From Chryseobacterium sp. HSC-36S06 (GTDB lineage Bacteria > Bacteroidota > Bacteroidia > Flavobacteriales > Weeksellaceae): a stretch of 64,000 bases of DNA. Positions 34,296 through 42,324 of this stretch are shown piece by piece. The notes below the pieces were generated by a model. It did no database searches. It was not told where the DNA came from and worked only from the letters and a program-made list of their open reading frames with translations. The first letter of the stretch is position 1; each line of letters starts with the position of its first letter. The position numbers and the translations under genes are program-made. The stretch spans positions 1 to 64,000 of the forward strand of contig NZ_JALJZX010000003.1 of the NCBI RefSeq assembly GCF_024171485.1, read 5' to 3'.

Positions 34296-36329
34296 TTAGA
34301 ACGAATAGGTAAAGCCAAGATTCAGGCTTCTGCCGCGTTCCATAATCCGGCTGGTTTTATTGGTAGAAAGCGTTCTGTTGAGATGTTCGGCGTACGCACG
34401 GTCAAAAATATTGCTCAGTTCTACATCGATAAAGGCATTTTTATAGACTTCATACTTTGCATTTAGATTCAGGAGTGAAAAATCCGGAGTCTGCATTTCT
34501 CCGAAATCCGGATTCACGCGGTCCTGTTTTGCTGCGAAGCGGTAATTTGCCCCTAAAGTTAATGCGGAAAAATTTGCTTCTAGCTTCCAGCGGAAATCCA
34601 GCGGAAATATTTCCGGCAGCGGTTTTCCGGTATCCAGATCTTTAGCATAAGTGTAGGCAATGGCCAGTTCGGTTCTCAAAGCTGGTAAAAATTTCCAGTT
34701 GAAACGGGACTCAAAACCCGTTTTCATTGCACGGTCGATATTCTGCATCTGTCTGACTCCGGGACTCATCATCGAATATGCTTTAATATCCGGACGGATC
34801 ACGCCTGATATATAATCCTGAAGATAGGAGTAAAAAACATTAGCCTGAAAATAGACCTTTTCATTACTGAAAGAATAAATAAGGTCAGCCTGATTATTGG
34901 TTTCGGGTTGGAGATCAGGATTTCCGAGAATTTCGTAATTGTCGTTTCCTACAGTAAAAAGGTTAATGTACCGTTCCGTTAAACTTCCGCTGCGCTGCGC
35001 TCTCCCTGCCCATAAAGCAAGCTGGGAATTCGTGCTCAGCATTTTACTGTATCCTACACTGAGGTTATGATTTAAATCCTCCGCCGATACGTCGCCGTAT
35101 AAATTGGTAAATAATTTTGAAGGTTGCTTCGCATCCGAGTAATTATAATCAAGCCTTGCAGAAGCTGTGAACTTACCACCGGAAAACAAACGCTGGTATT
35201 CACCGAACCAACCGATCTGAGCAATTTCAGAGTCCTGCCAGGAGGTTCCGTCGCGCGGCATCATCATGGCTGGCATTACCATACGCAAGTTCTCTGCGCT
35301 TTCGTTTTTGTAATCCAGTCCCGTATATAAAACGTTACTGTTCCAGGATTTTTTCAGTTCGCCTTTGGCTCCGTAGGTAAAAGATTTCACATCAGAAACC
35401 ATTTTCCTGTCGGGACTACCCATGGAATGATCCACCACGGAATAGTAAGAATTAAAATCGAACTTATTAAAAAATGAGTGATCGAAATCGGCGGAATGCT
35501 TCAGCTGAAACATCCAGGTTTTATCATAGATTAAATCCATCTGAAGGGCAGCAAACTCTACATCTCTCCCCTGATTGGTATTGATCTGGAGTGTTGTCAT
35601 ATTATTTTCGTTCCATTTAAAATTTCCTTTCGTACCTAGATTATAACGCAAAAATGCGGAACGCACTTCGTTACCGTTACCGTCTTTGTAACGGTCACCT
35701 TTCTGGTAAGACCCGAAGAGATTAAAGACCAGTTTTTTCGTGGACAGTTCTGTAAAGGCTTCATTGCGGAAAATGCTGCCATTGCTTTCATATCCAGTGG
35801 AAATTCGCCCGCCGAACTTTGGCTGATCCGAAAAGACAGGTTTCAAGGTAATGAAATTGATGGTTCCTCCAAAGCTGTTGCCGTTTCGGAAATGATACGG
35901 ACCTTTGAAAATTTCAGCTTCCTGCACCATATTCATATTTACCTGGCTTACGGCAGGGTCCATACGGCCTGGGCATGCATTTACGGCATGCGCCGCACCA
36001 TCGATCACGATATTGAGCTGTTCGTATTTAAATCCTCTAAGCACTGGGTCTGTCGCGTAATTTCCCGCTTTCTTAATCCCCGAAATTTCGGGAATAGAGT
36101 TGAGAAATTTACCCGCATCGTGGTTAAGCAAATCCGTGTTCGAGGTAGCGATTTTTGACTTGTTTTTATCGCCTGCAACCAGCTTTACGATTTTTACTAC
36201 TTCAATGTTTTTATATTGTAAGGTGTCAATGTCTGTATTCTGAGCGAAAAATTTCGCGGAGGGCATCAGGAATAGTACAGCAGCCCCCATCTTCAGTCTT
36301 CGGGAGACTGAAATATTCTGGAATTTCAT
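34296..36329 (-). CDS. TonB-dependent outer membrane copper receptor, OprC/NosA-like
   Basis: A 677-residue receptor: a signal peptide to about 29, a plug domain (about 55-165) with EISGIKKAG, PVLRGFKYEQLNIVIDG and NSFGGTINFI, then a 22-strand-type barrel ending in GRSLNLGFTYSF. The plug carries NACPGRMDP with Cys119-x3-Met123, the copper-binding CxxxM motif of OprC/NosA receptors, and there is a Met-rich loop (MVMPAMMMPRDG). NosA-type receptors supply copper for nitrous oxide reductase, and nosZ is 1.6 kb away, so a copper role is well supported by context. It follows a small Cys-rich protein; a CTGCCG/CGGCAG hairpin at 36357-36372 lies between them. Confidence 0.85.
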   Translation of the reverse strand: MKFQNISVSRRLKMGAAVLFLMPSAKFFAQNTDIDTLQYKNIEVVKIVKLVAGDKNKSKIATSNTDLLNHDAGKFLNSIPEISGIKKAGNYATDPVLRGFKYEQLNIVIDGAAHAVNACPGRMDPAVSQVNMNMVQEAEIFKGPYHFRNGNSFGGTINFITLKPVFSDQPKFGGRISTGYESNGSIFRNEAFTELSTKKLVFNLFGSYQKGDRYKDGNGNEVRSAFLRYNLGTKGNFKWNENNMTTLQINTNQGRDVEFAALQMDLIYDKTWMFQLKHSADFDHSFFNKFDFNSYYSVVDHSMGSPDRKMVSDVKSFTYGAKGELKKSWNSNVLYTGLDYKNESAENLRMVMPAMMMPRDGTSWQDSEIAQIGWFGEYQRLFSGGKFTASARLDYNYSDAKQPSKLFTNLYGDVSAEDLNHNLSVGYSKMLSTNSQLALWAGRAQRSGSLTERYINLFTVGNDNYEILGNPDLQPETNNQADLIYSFSNEKVYFQANVFYSYLQDYISGVIRPDIKAYSMMSPGVRQMQNIDRAMKTGFESRFNWKFLPALRTELAIAYTYAKDLDTGKPLPEIFPLDFRWKLEANFSALTLGANYRFAAKQDRVNPDFGEMQTPDFSLLNLNAKYEVYKNAFIDVELSNIFDRAYAEHLNRTLSTNKTSRIMERGRSLNLGFTYSF

Positions 36330-36379
36330 AAATTTTAAATTTTAATTAAAGAAGACCTGCCGTTCGCGGCAGAAATAGA

Positions 36380-36751
36380 TCAACTGAAATTAAAATTGGG
36401 AGGCGGATTGGGAACGCTGAGTAAAATCCTTTGCCAAAACGGAACAGCCTGCTTAAAAGCTTGCAAATCCGATGCGAAAAGAATTACCTGTTTGGCCAGC
36501 CCAGAGACTTGCTGTACATGAATAAAATGAAAATCGAAACCTAAATTACTGAGGCTGAAACTTGGCGAAGTGTCCTGCAGTTCTTTGGACACCTGGCATT
36601 TGCCGTGACATTCCATTTCGGGTCTGTTTTTATTCTCACAAACCGATTCATAAAAATCGCGGTTCGCATGGTAATCGATAATGTAAAGCAGATTTTTTGA
36701 TCCGGAAAGGAAAATCACCAGCGAAAACAATATGGAGCATGCCAGTTTCAT
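36380..36751 (-). CDS. small secreted Cys-rich protein upstream of the copper receptor
   Basis: A 123-residue protein with an N-terminal hydrophobic signal (KLACSILFSLVIFLSG) and a short Cys block: ESVCENKNRPEMECHGKCQ, three cysteines with Met and His nearby. I recall similar small proteins with a C-x-G-K-C motif next to TonB receptors in Bacteroidota, but know no assigned function; metal handling is a guess from the residues and neighbours. The C-terminus is hydrophobic then Pro/Asn-rich (SVPNPPPNFNFS). A TAATTTTG box at 36757-36764 sits just 5 nt before the ATG, and a dyad lies upstream at 36787-36800, so it starts the receptor operon on a nearly leaderless mRNA. Confidence 0.75.
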   Translation of the reverse strand: MKLACSILFSLVIFLSGSKNLLYIIDYHANRDFYESVCENKNRPEMECHGKCQVSKELQDTSPSFSLSNLGFDFHFIHVQQVSGLAKQVILFASDLQAFKQAVPFWQRILLSVPNPPPNFNFS

Positions 36752-36756
36752 GAGTA

Positions 36757-36800
36757 CAAAATTAGAGTATAAGTGTGCTAATCGGTATGATTACAGTCAT
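36757..36800 (-). promoter_or_regulatory. Crp/Fnr-type dyad plus -7 box for the copper-receptor operon
   Basis: On the minus strand the dyad ATGACTGTAATCAT (36787-36800) is followed 22 nt later by TAATTTTG (36757-36764). The dyad sequence is identical, in the same orientation to its gene, to the one upstream of the nos cytochrome at 37426. Its centre lies about 41 nt before the expected transcription start, the class II activator position. Confidence 0.7.
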
Positions 36801-36809
36801 AAAGCCCAG

Positions 36810-36823
36810 GTGATTATAATCAT
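36810..36823 (-). promoter_or_regulatory. second upstream palindrome
   Basis: GTGATTATAATCAT on the plus strand contains the perfect palindrome TGATTATAATCA. Its centre is 23 bp from the centre of the dyad at 36787-36800. A similar, weaker element lies 23 bp from the dyad at 37359. Confidence 0.5.
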
Positions 36824-36862
36824 AAAAAAACTCCGTACAGCTATTGATATTCTGTACGGAGT
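36823..36862 (-). terminator. terminator of the cytochrome gene at 36892
   Basis: CTCCGTACAG (36831-36840) pairs with CTGTACGGAG (36852-36861), a 10-bp perfect stem, followed on the minus strand by a T-run (complement of 36823-36830). Confidence 0.85.
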
Positions 36863-36891
36863 CCTTTATGGAAAGTGGTGATAATTAGGCT

Positions 36892-37278
36892 TTATTTTTT
36901 CAAAGTCATAATATATTCCACCATTTTCTTTGCATTTTCTTTACTCATTCCTGCATGTGGTGTCATTGGGATTTCACCCCAGTTTCCTTTACCACCTTCG
37001 ATAATCTTGGTGGCCAACATCTCGATATCTCCATCCGTATATTTATCGGCTACTTCCTGATACGACGGACCTACCAGTCTTGCATCAACTTTATGACAGG
37101 TTAAACAATCGGTCCCTTCAATAAGTGCCAGGCCTTCATGTTTTCCGGCGGCTGCAGAATCAACCACCTTCAGGACAGGTTCTTCCAGCATTACATTGCT
37201 TTCTTTTGCGGTCTCTAAAGGTTTTTTACTGCATGATGCAGAAATTAATAACAAAGCTATAATTACGTATTTATTCAT
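36892..37278 (-). CDS. lipid-anchored monoheme cytochrome c
   Basis: A 128-residue c-type cytochrome lipoprotein: signal MNKYVIIALLLISASC with lipidated Cys16, a short linker, heme motif Cys58-Leu-Thr-Cys61-His62, and a distal Met in IPMTPHAGMS. The fold is the small class I (c551/c552-like) type. It is probably a periplasmic electron carrier attached to a membrane. It is divergent from the nos cytochrome at 37426, with a shared 147-nt control region. It may feed NosZ or another terminal reductase; which is inference. Confidence 0.88.
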   Translation of the reverse strand: MNKYVIIALLLISASCSKKPLETAKESNVMLEEPVLKVVDSAAAGKHEGLALIEGTDCLTCHKVDARLVGPSYQEVADKYTDGDIEMLATKIIEGGKGNWGEIPMTPHAGMSKENAKKMVEYIMTLKK

Positions 37279-37335
37279 ATTGCTAAAATTTTAACAAAAT
37301 TATTTTATATTCTCTAAACTAACTGTACAAATTTG

Positions 37336-37403
37336 CAGATAAATATCATATAAAGCTTATGACTGTAATCATATTTGTATGAAGCCAAATCTTTCTACTT
37401 TTG
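37336..37403 (+). promoter_or_regulatory. nos operon promoter with Crp/Fnr-type dyad
   Basis: The dyad ATGACTGTAATCAT at 37359-37372 is followed after 23 nt by the -7 box TACTTTTG (37396-37403), with a TTG at 37375-37377 (18-nt spacer). The dyad centre is about 41-42 nt before the expected transcription start. A weaker related palindrome, CAGATAAATATCAT, is at 37336-37349. Confidence 0.75.
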
Positions 37404-37425
37404 AGTAAATAAAAATACTTGAATT

Positions 37426-37920
37426 ATGAACACACTTAGAACTCTGGCATTTTCAATGCTCACTTTGGCACTTTTCTCCTGCGGGGGAGATAAAAAGACG
37501 GATTCAATCCCTACAGCTACAACTACAGAAACCACCGCTACTACAGAAGCTCCTGCTGCAGCGGGGACTAACGAGTATGATCCTAAGAGAGGTTTAGGAC
37601 CCCACGAAAACGTAGATGTAAGCAAATTTGACCCTGCAATGGCGGCTGCCGGCAAAAAAATCGCTGACGTGAAATGTACTTCATGTCACAAACCAACAGA
37701 AGAAAAATTGGTAGGACCAGGCTGGAAAGGCGTTACCCAAAGACAAACTCCTGAATGGATCATGAACTTTATCAGCAACCCGGATCCAATGATCGATGTA
37801 GACCCTGAATTACAGAAACAACTTGAGCTTTGTTTGGTGAGAATGCCAAATCAGGGACTTGCTGATAACGAGGCAAGAGAAGTCCTGGAATATATGCGCG
37901 AGATTGACGGCGCAAAATAA
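37426..37920 (+). CDS. lipid-anchored cytochrome c of the nos cluster
   Basis: A 164-residue cytochrome lipoprotein: signal MNTLRTLAFSMLTLALFSC (Cys19), a Thr/Ala-rich linker (about 25-50), heme motif Cys84-Thr-Ser-Cys87-His88, VGPGWKGVT, and a candidate distal Met in LVRMPNQGL. It lies 32 nt upstream of nosZ on the same strand and is the first gene of the nos transcript, so it is the likely direct electron donor to NosZ. Cytochrome c genes in this position are common in Bacteroidota clade II nos clusters. Confidence 0.9.
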   Translation: MNTLRTLAFSMLTLALFSCGGDKKTDSIPTATTTETTATTEAPAAAGTNEYDPKRGLGPHENVDVSKFDPAMAAAGKKIADVKCTSCHKPTEEKLVGPGWKGVTQRQTPEWIMNFISNPDPMIDVDPELQKQLELCLVRMPNQGLADNEAREVLEYMREIDGAK

Positions 37921-37952
37921 ATTTTGAAAAGAAAATTTTTAATCAAATATAT

Positions 37953-39953
37953 ATGAAAAGTCTTAAATTATTGGGGCTCTCTGCCATTGTTGCTGTAACA
38001 GCGCTGACAGGTTGCAAACCAAAAGGTACTGAGACCGCCGTAAGTGGCGACGCTGCACAAAAAGTATACGTTGCGCCCGGTAAGTACGATGAGTTTTACA
38101 ACTTCGTGAGTGGTGGTTTCAACGGGCAGGTAAACGTATATGGCTTGCCAAGCGGAAGATTGTTAAAGGTACTTCCTGTTTTCTCCGTAAATCCTGAAAA
38201 TGGATACGGATACAGTGAAGAAACCAAACCAATGCTCGAAACTTCTCACGGTTTTATTCCATGGGATGACCAGCATCACCTTTCCCTTTCACAGACTAAT
38301 GCGGAAGTGGACGGACGATGGCTTTTTGCCAACGCAAACAATACACCGCGCGTGGCAAGGATCGATTTAAAAACATTCAAAACGGTAGAAATTCTGGAGT
38401 TACCAAACTCTGCAGGTAACCACTCTTCACCATTCCTTACCGAAAATACAGAGTATGTAGTTGCAGGAACCCGTTTTGCAGTTCCAATGGATGATGCCAA
38501 TGGTGATGTTCCTATTGATTCATTCAAAGAAAACTTTAAAGGTGTACTTTCTTTCATTGGAATTGATCAGCAAACAGGCGGAATGGATCTTTCTTTCCAG
38601 ATCGAAGCTCCCGGTATTAACTTTGACCTTTCGCATGCCGGTAAGAAAAAATCAGGCGACTGGTTCTTCTTCTCCTGCTACAACTCTGAAAAAGCAAACA
38701 CACTACTTGAGGTAAATGCTTCTCAGAATGACAAAGACTTCATCATGGCAGTGAACTGGAAAAAAGCTGCTGAATTGGTGAAAGCCGGAAAAGGCAGAAA
38801 AGTAGTTACTGAATATGCACACAATACATGGGACGAAAGTACCCACAGCGCAACTTCAACAATGAAAAAAGAAGTGGTTGTACTTTCTGTGGAAGATATG
38901 AAGGAAGCGATGTTCATGATTCCTTGTCCTAAATCTCCACACGGATGCGACGTTGACCCTACAGGTGAATACATCATCGGTTCCGGTAAATTGGCTGCAC
39001 TTATTCCGGTATTCAGTTTCGACAAAATGATTAAAGCAATCGCTGACAAAAATTTTGCAGGAGAATACGATGGTGTACAGGTGATTAAATATGAAGCTGC
39101 TCTGCACGGTGAAGTTCAGAAACCAGGTTTAGGACCACTCCACACTGAATTTGACGGCCAAGGAAATGCTTACACTTCCATGTTCGTCTCTTCCGAAGTT
39201 GTAAAATGGAATATCAAAGACCTTAAGGTTCTTGACAGACAGCCAACTTTCTACTCTGTAGGACACTTAATGATCCCAGGAGGGGACTCTTCAAAACCTT
39301 TCGGAAAATATCTTGTAGCTTATAACAAAATTACCAAAGACCGTTATTTACCTACAGGCCCGGAATTGGCACAGTCTGCCCAGCTCTACGACATCAGTGG
39401 TGATAAAATGAAACTGTTGCTGGATTTCCCAACCTTTGGCGAGCCGCATTATGCACAGGCACTGCCCGGAGATATGATCTCTAAAAATCAGGTTAAATTC
39501 TTTAAAATAGCCGATAATAAACACCCATATGCGACTAAAGGTGAAGCTGAAAGTAAAGTGGTGAGAGAAGGGAACAAAGTTCACGTTTACATGACATCAA
39601 TCCGTTCGCATTTTGCACCTGATAATATTGAAGGAATCAGAGTAGGTGACGAAGTTTACTTCCACGTGACCAATCTTGAACAGGACTGGGATGTACCTCA
39701 CGGTTTTGCCATCAAAGGAAACCAGAATGCTGAACTGCTTATTATGCCGGGAGAAACCTGTACTCTGAAATGGGTTCCGAAAAAACCGGGAATGTACCCA
39801 ATGTACTGTACCGATTTCTGTAGTGCACTCCACCAGGAAATGCAGGGATATGTAAGAGTATCACCCGCCGGAAGCAACACCCCGCTTATCTATTCACTGA
39901 ATAATAAGAAGGACAATGCACAGAGTCCCGTAAAAGAAGGGGAAACAAAATAA
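37953..39953 (+). CDS. nosZ: nitrous oxide reductase, clade II
   Basis: A 666-residue NosZ that reduces N2O to N2. The signal is Sec-type and ends in lipobox ALTGC (Cys21), so the enzyme is probably a lipoprotein; there is no twin-arginine motif, as expected for clade II. CuZ ligands include His99 (TSHGF), His108/His109 (DDQHHLSL) and His157 (NSAGNHSSPF). The C-terminal cupredoxin domain has the CuA set His583, Cys619, Cys623, His627, Met630 in YCTDFCSALHQEMQGY, with Asp621 where clade I has Trp. The propeller occupies about 45-520. It follows a cytochrome gene by 32 nt and is followed by a terminator before the maturation genes. Confidence 0.98.
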   Translation: MKSLKLLGLSAIVAVTALTGCKPKGTETAVSGDAAQKVYVAPGKYDEFYNFVSGGFNGQVNVYGLPSGRLLKVLPVFSVNPENGYGYSEETKPMLETSHGFIPWDDQHHLSLSQTNAEVDGRWLFANANNTPRVARIDLKTFKTVEILELPNSAGNHSSPFLTENTEYVVAGTRFAVPMDDANGDVPIDSFKENFKGVLSFIGIDQQTGGMDLSFQIEAPGINFDLSHAGKKKSGDWFFFSCYNSEKANTLLEVNASQNDKDFIMAVNWKKAAELVKAGKGRKVVTEYAHNTWDESTHSATSTMKKEVVVLSVEDMKEAMFMIPCPKSPHGCDVDPTGEYIIGSGKLAALIPVFSFDKMIKAIADKNFAGEYDGVQVIKYEAALHGEVQKPGLGPLHTEFDGQGNAYTSMFVSSEVVKWNIKDLKVLDRQPTFYSVGHLMIPGGDSSKPFGKYLVAYNKITKDRYLPTGPELAQSAQLYDISGDKMKLLLDFPTFGEPHYAQALPGDMISKNQVKFFKIADNKHPYATKGEAESKVVREGNKVHVYMTSIRSHFAPDNIEGIRVGDEVYFHVTNLEQDWDVPHGFAIKGNQNAELLIMPGETCTLKWVPKKPGMYPMYCTDFCSALHQEMQGYVRVSPAGSNTPLIYSLNNKKDNAQSPVKEGETK

Positions 39954-39963
39954 ATTCAGAAAT

Positions 39964-39989
39964 AAAGGGCAGATATTTCTGCCCTTTTT
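39964..39989 (+). terminator. intra-cluster terminator after nosZ
   Basis: AAAGGGCAG (39964-39972) pairs with CTGCCCTTT (39979-39987), followed by TTTTT. It lies 11 nt after the nosZ stop and 13 nt before the next gene of the cluster. Confidence 0.8.
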
Positions 39990-40001
39990 AATTAAAAAAA
40001 A

Positions 40002-40586
40002 ATGAAAACTCAATCCTTAAATAACTTAACAAGAGTTTTACTAATCGTTTGCGGAATCGCCCTTATCGTTTCCATCTTTGTTCCGCTATGGTCTATTTAT
40101 CTCGAAGCTCCGCAATATCCTGAAGGTTTGGCCATGTATCTCTGGGCAAGTAAAATTACCGGAGAATACGAAATCATCAATGGACTTAATCACTATATCG
40201 GTATGAAGACCATCCACCCCGAAGATTTCTGGGAGTTTACAGTACTTCCCTATGCTTTAGGATTTTTCGCAGCACTTTGTTTACTGGCTGCTTTTCTGAA
40301 TAAAAAGATGTGGCTTTATATCACTGCCGTTTTATTCATGATCTTCGGAGTTGCATTTATGGTAGATTTCTGGCTTTGGGAATACGATTACGGTCACAAT
40401 CTGGATCCTAACGCTGCTATTGTAGTACCGGGAATGTCTTATCAACCTCCTTTAATCGGGTTTAAACAGCTGCTGAATTTCGGAGCTTACTCTTATCCCA
40501 ACATCGGCGGTGGAATTATGTTTGGCGTTGCATTAATTTTGGCTATATTAGCATTTATAGAGTTCAGAAAACCAAAATCTGTCTGA
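40002..40586 (+). CDS. four-helix membrane protein in NosB position
   Basis: A 194-residue protein with four membrane segments (about 10-30, 82-101, 105-126, 168-188) and a loop containing NGLNHYIGMKTIHPEDFWEF. It sits between nosZ and nosL, like nosB of clade II clusters such as Wolinella's. A role in NosZ function or copper supply is likely by position; its own activity is unknown. His and Met in the loop could bind metal. I do not give a symbol because homology to NosB proper is not shown. Confidence 0.75.
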   Translation: MKTQSLNNLTRVLLIVCGIALIVSIFVPLWSIYLEAPQYPEGLAMYLWASKITGEYEIINGLNHYIGMKTIHPEDFWEFTVLPYALGFFAALCLLAAFLNKKMWLYITAVLFMIFGVAFMVDFWLWEYDYGHNLDPNAAIVVPGMSYQPPLIGFKQLLNFGAYSYPNIGGGIMFGVALILAILAFIEFRKPKSV

Positions 40587-40625
40587 GATTTACATTAAAA
40601 TACGATCAACTTAATTTTAAATCAA

Positions 40626-41036
40626 ATGAATTTTACAAAACCACTTATTCTAGCAGTCTCAGTTTTAGCAATTATGTCTTGCCAGAAGAGCGGTCCCCAA
40701 GATTTCGCTCTCGGTAAAGACCAGTGCGATAACTGCCGGATGACCATCACTGAACAGAAATACGCTACCCAATTGATTACCCAGAAAGGCCGGGCTTATA
40801 AATTCGATGACATTATGTGTATGAACATGTATGAAAGTTCGAATCCCGACAAGGCCACCAATGCAAAAACCTATGTGATCGATTTCCCTTCCGGTAAATT
40901 TCTGGAAAAAGCTAAAGCTACCTTCATCAAAGGCGGCAGCATAAAATCCCCAATGGGCGGAAACACACAGGCATATCAGGACAAAGCAGCCGCACAGAAA
41001 GCCGCTGCCACGCTTGGAGCCAGTTTAACCAAATAA
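40626..41036 (+). CDS. nosL: NosL, copper-binding lipoprotein for NosZ maturation
   Basis: A 136-residue outer-periplasmic lipoprotein (lipidated Cys19 in AIMSC) that delivers Cu(I) for CuZ assembly. The copper motif is Cys34-Asp-Asn-Cys37-Arg-Met39, followed by YATQLITQKG and the FDDIMCMNMY region, and a later SPMGGNTQAY with the second Met. It lies 39 nt after the NosB-position gene and 6 nt before nosD. Confidence 0.95.
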   Translation: MNFTKPLILAVSVLAIMSCQKSGPQDFALGKDQCDNCRMTITEQKYATQLITQKGRAYKFDDIMCMNMYESSNPDKATNAKTYVIDFPSGKFLEKAKATFIKGGSIKSPMGGNTQAYQDKAAAQKAAATLGASLTK

Positions 41037-41042
41037 AGAATT

Positions 41043-42269
41043 ATGTTCAGATTAATGTTTCTTTTTTTTCCTGTACTCATATTTTCGAATATTCTGAAAG
41101 TGGGAAAAAACGAACAGTTTAAAACCATTAAACACGCTGTCGCCGCATCAAAAAGTGGCGACAGTATTTTAGTGGAAAGCGGGGTTTACAAAGAAGGCAA
41201 CCTCAGCATTACGCATCCTTTATCACTTATCGGTATCGGCAGGCCGGTTCTGGATGGGGAAATGAAGTATGAAATCCTCTCTTTCCGCGCGAACAATATC
41301 CTGCTGAAAGGCTTCCGAATCATCAATTCCGGTGAAGACGAAATTAAAAACATCGGTGCGGTGAGACTTTACGACAGCCATTATTCTACCATCGAAAACA
41401 ATATCTTCGAAAACAATTATTTCGGCATCTACATTCAGCGCGGTTACCGCTGTATGATCCGCAATAATAAAATCACTTCAACACGGGCCACTTCACAGGA
41501 AGGAATTGGTGACGGAATCCACGCCTGGGTAAGCGAGGAAATCTGGATCAAAAACAATTATATTGAGGGTCACAAAGACGGCATTTACCTCGAAAAAGTT
41601 ATTAAATCATACATTTACCGCAACTACTCTAAAAAAAATCTAAGATATGGCCTGCACTTTATGTCCTCTAACGACGATGTGTATGTAGGCAATACCTTCG
41701 ATAACAATAATGCAGGAGTTGCAGTAATGTACAGTAATAACGTGGGAATGGTCGCCAACAATTTCATCAACAACTGGGGTGACGCGAATTACGGTTTGCT
41801 TTTGAAAGACATCAGTTTCAGTAAAATCAAACACAACAGATTCCAAAGTAACACCACCGCGATTTTTCTGGATGGCGCTACGAAAATCGACCTCTTCAAA
41901 AATGATTTCGAAGATAATGGCTGGGGCATGAAAATTAACTCCAACTGTATGGAAAACCGCGTGACCAATAATAATTTCATCAATAATACATTTGATGTAA
42001 GCACGAGCGGATCGATGACCATGAACGATTTCAAAAAAAATTTCTGGGATAAATATGAAGGCTACGATATGGATAAGGACAAAATCGGTGATGTACCTTT
42101 TCACCCTTTGAGTTTATATTCTGTACTGGTGGAGAATAACCCATCAATCATGCTGCTTTTTAAAACATTTTTTGTAGATCTGCTCGATAAAACCGAAAAA
42201 ATAATCCCCAGTCTTACTCCGGTGAATTTTGTGGATGAGCAGCCGTTAATGAAAAAAGTAACCATTTAA
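41043..42269 (+). CDS. nosD: NosD, periplasmic beta-helix maturation factor
   Basis: A 408-residue protein: signal peptide 1-16, then a long right-handed beta-helix (about 25-350) of repeated N-x-F/I-x-N-N coils (SYIYRNYSKKN, NNVGMVANNFINNW) and the closing NNFINNTFDVSTSG and NFWDKYEGYDMDKDKIGDVPF block. NosD works with the NosFY ABC complex and NosL to insert copper and sulfide at CuZ. It follows nosL by 6 nt and precedes nosF by 55 nt, a gap that contains a short degenerate heptad repeat. Confidence 0.95.
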   Translation: MFRLMFLFFPVLIFSNILKVGKNEQFKTIKHAVAASKSGDSILVESGVYKEGNLSITHPLSLIGIGRPVLDGEMKYEILSFRANNILLKGFRIINSGEDEIKNIGAVRLYDSHYSTIENNIFENNYFGIYIQRGYRCMIRNNKITSTRATSQEGIGDGIHAWVSEEIWIKNNYIEGHKDGIYLEKVIKSYIYRNYSKKNLRYGLHFMSSNDDVYVGNTFDNNNAGVAVMYSNNVGMVANNFINNWGDANYGLLLKDISFSKIKHNRFQSNTTAIFLDGATKIDLFKNDFEDNGWGMKINSNCMENRVTNNNFINNTFDVSTSGSMTMNDFKKNFWDKYEGYDMDKDKIGDVPFHPLSLYSVLVENNPSIMLLFKTFFVDLLDKTEKIIPSLTPVNFVDEQPLMKKVTI

Positions 42270-42295
42270 CTGCTTAGCCGGATTGTTCATCTGAC

Positions 42296-42316
42296 ATCCA
42301 ACACCAAATATCCTGC
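42296..42316. repeat. degenerate heptad repeat between nosD and nosF
   Basis: ATCCAAC, ACCAAAT and ATCCTGC are three 7-bp units that are the reverse complement of the G-N-N-G-G-R-T heptads at 13515, 15642 and 23192. Too short to be certain. Confidence 0.4.
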
Positions 42317-42324
42317 ATCTTAAC

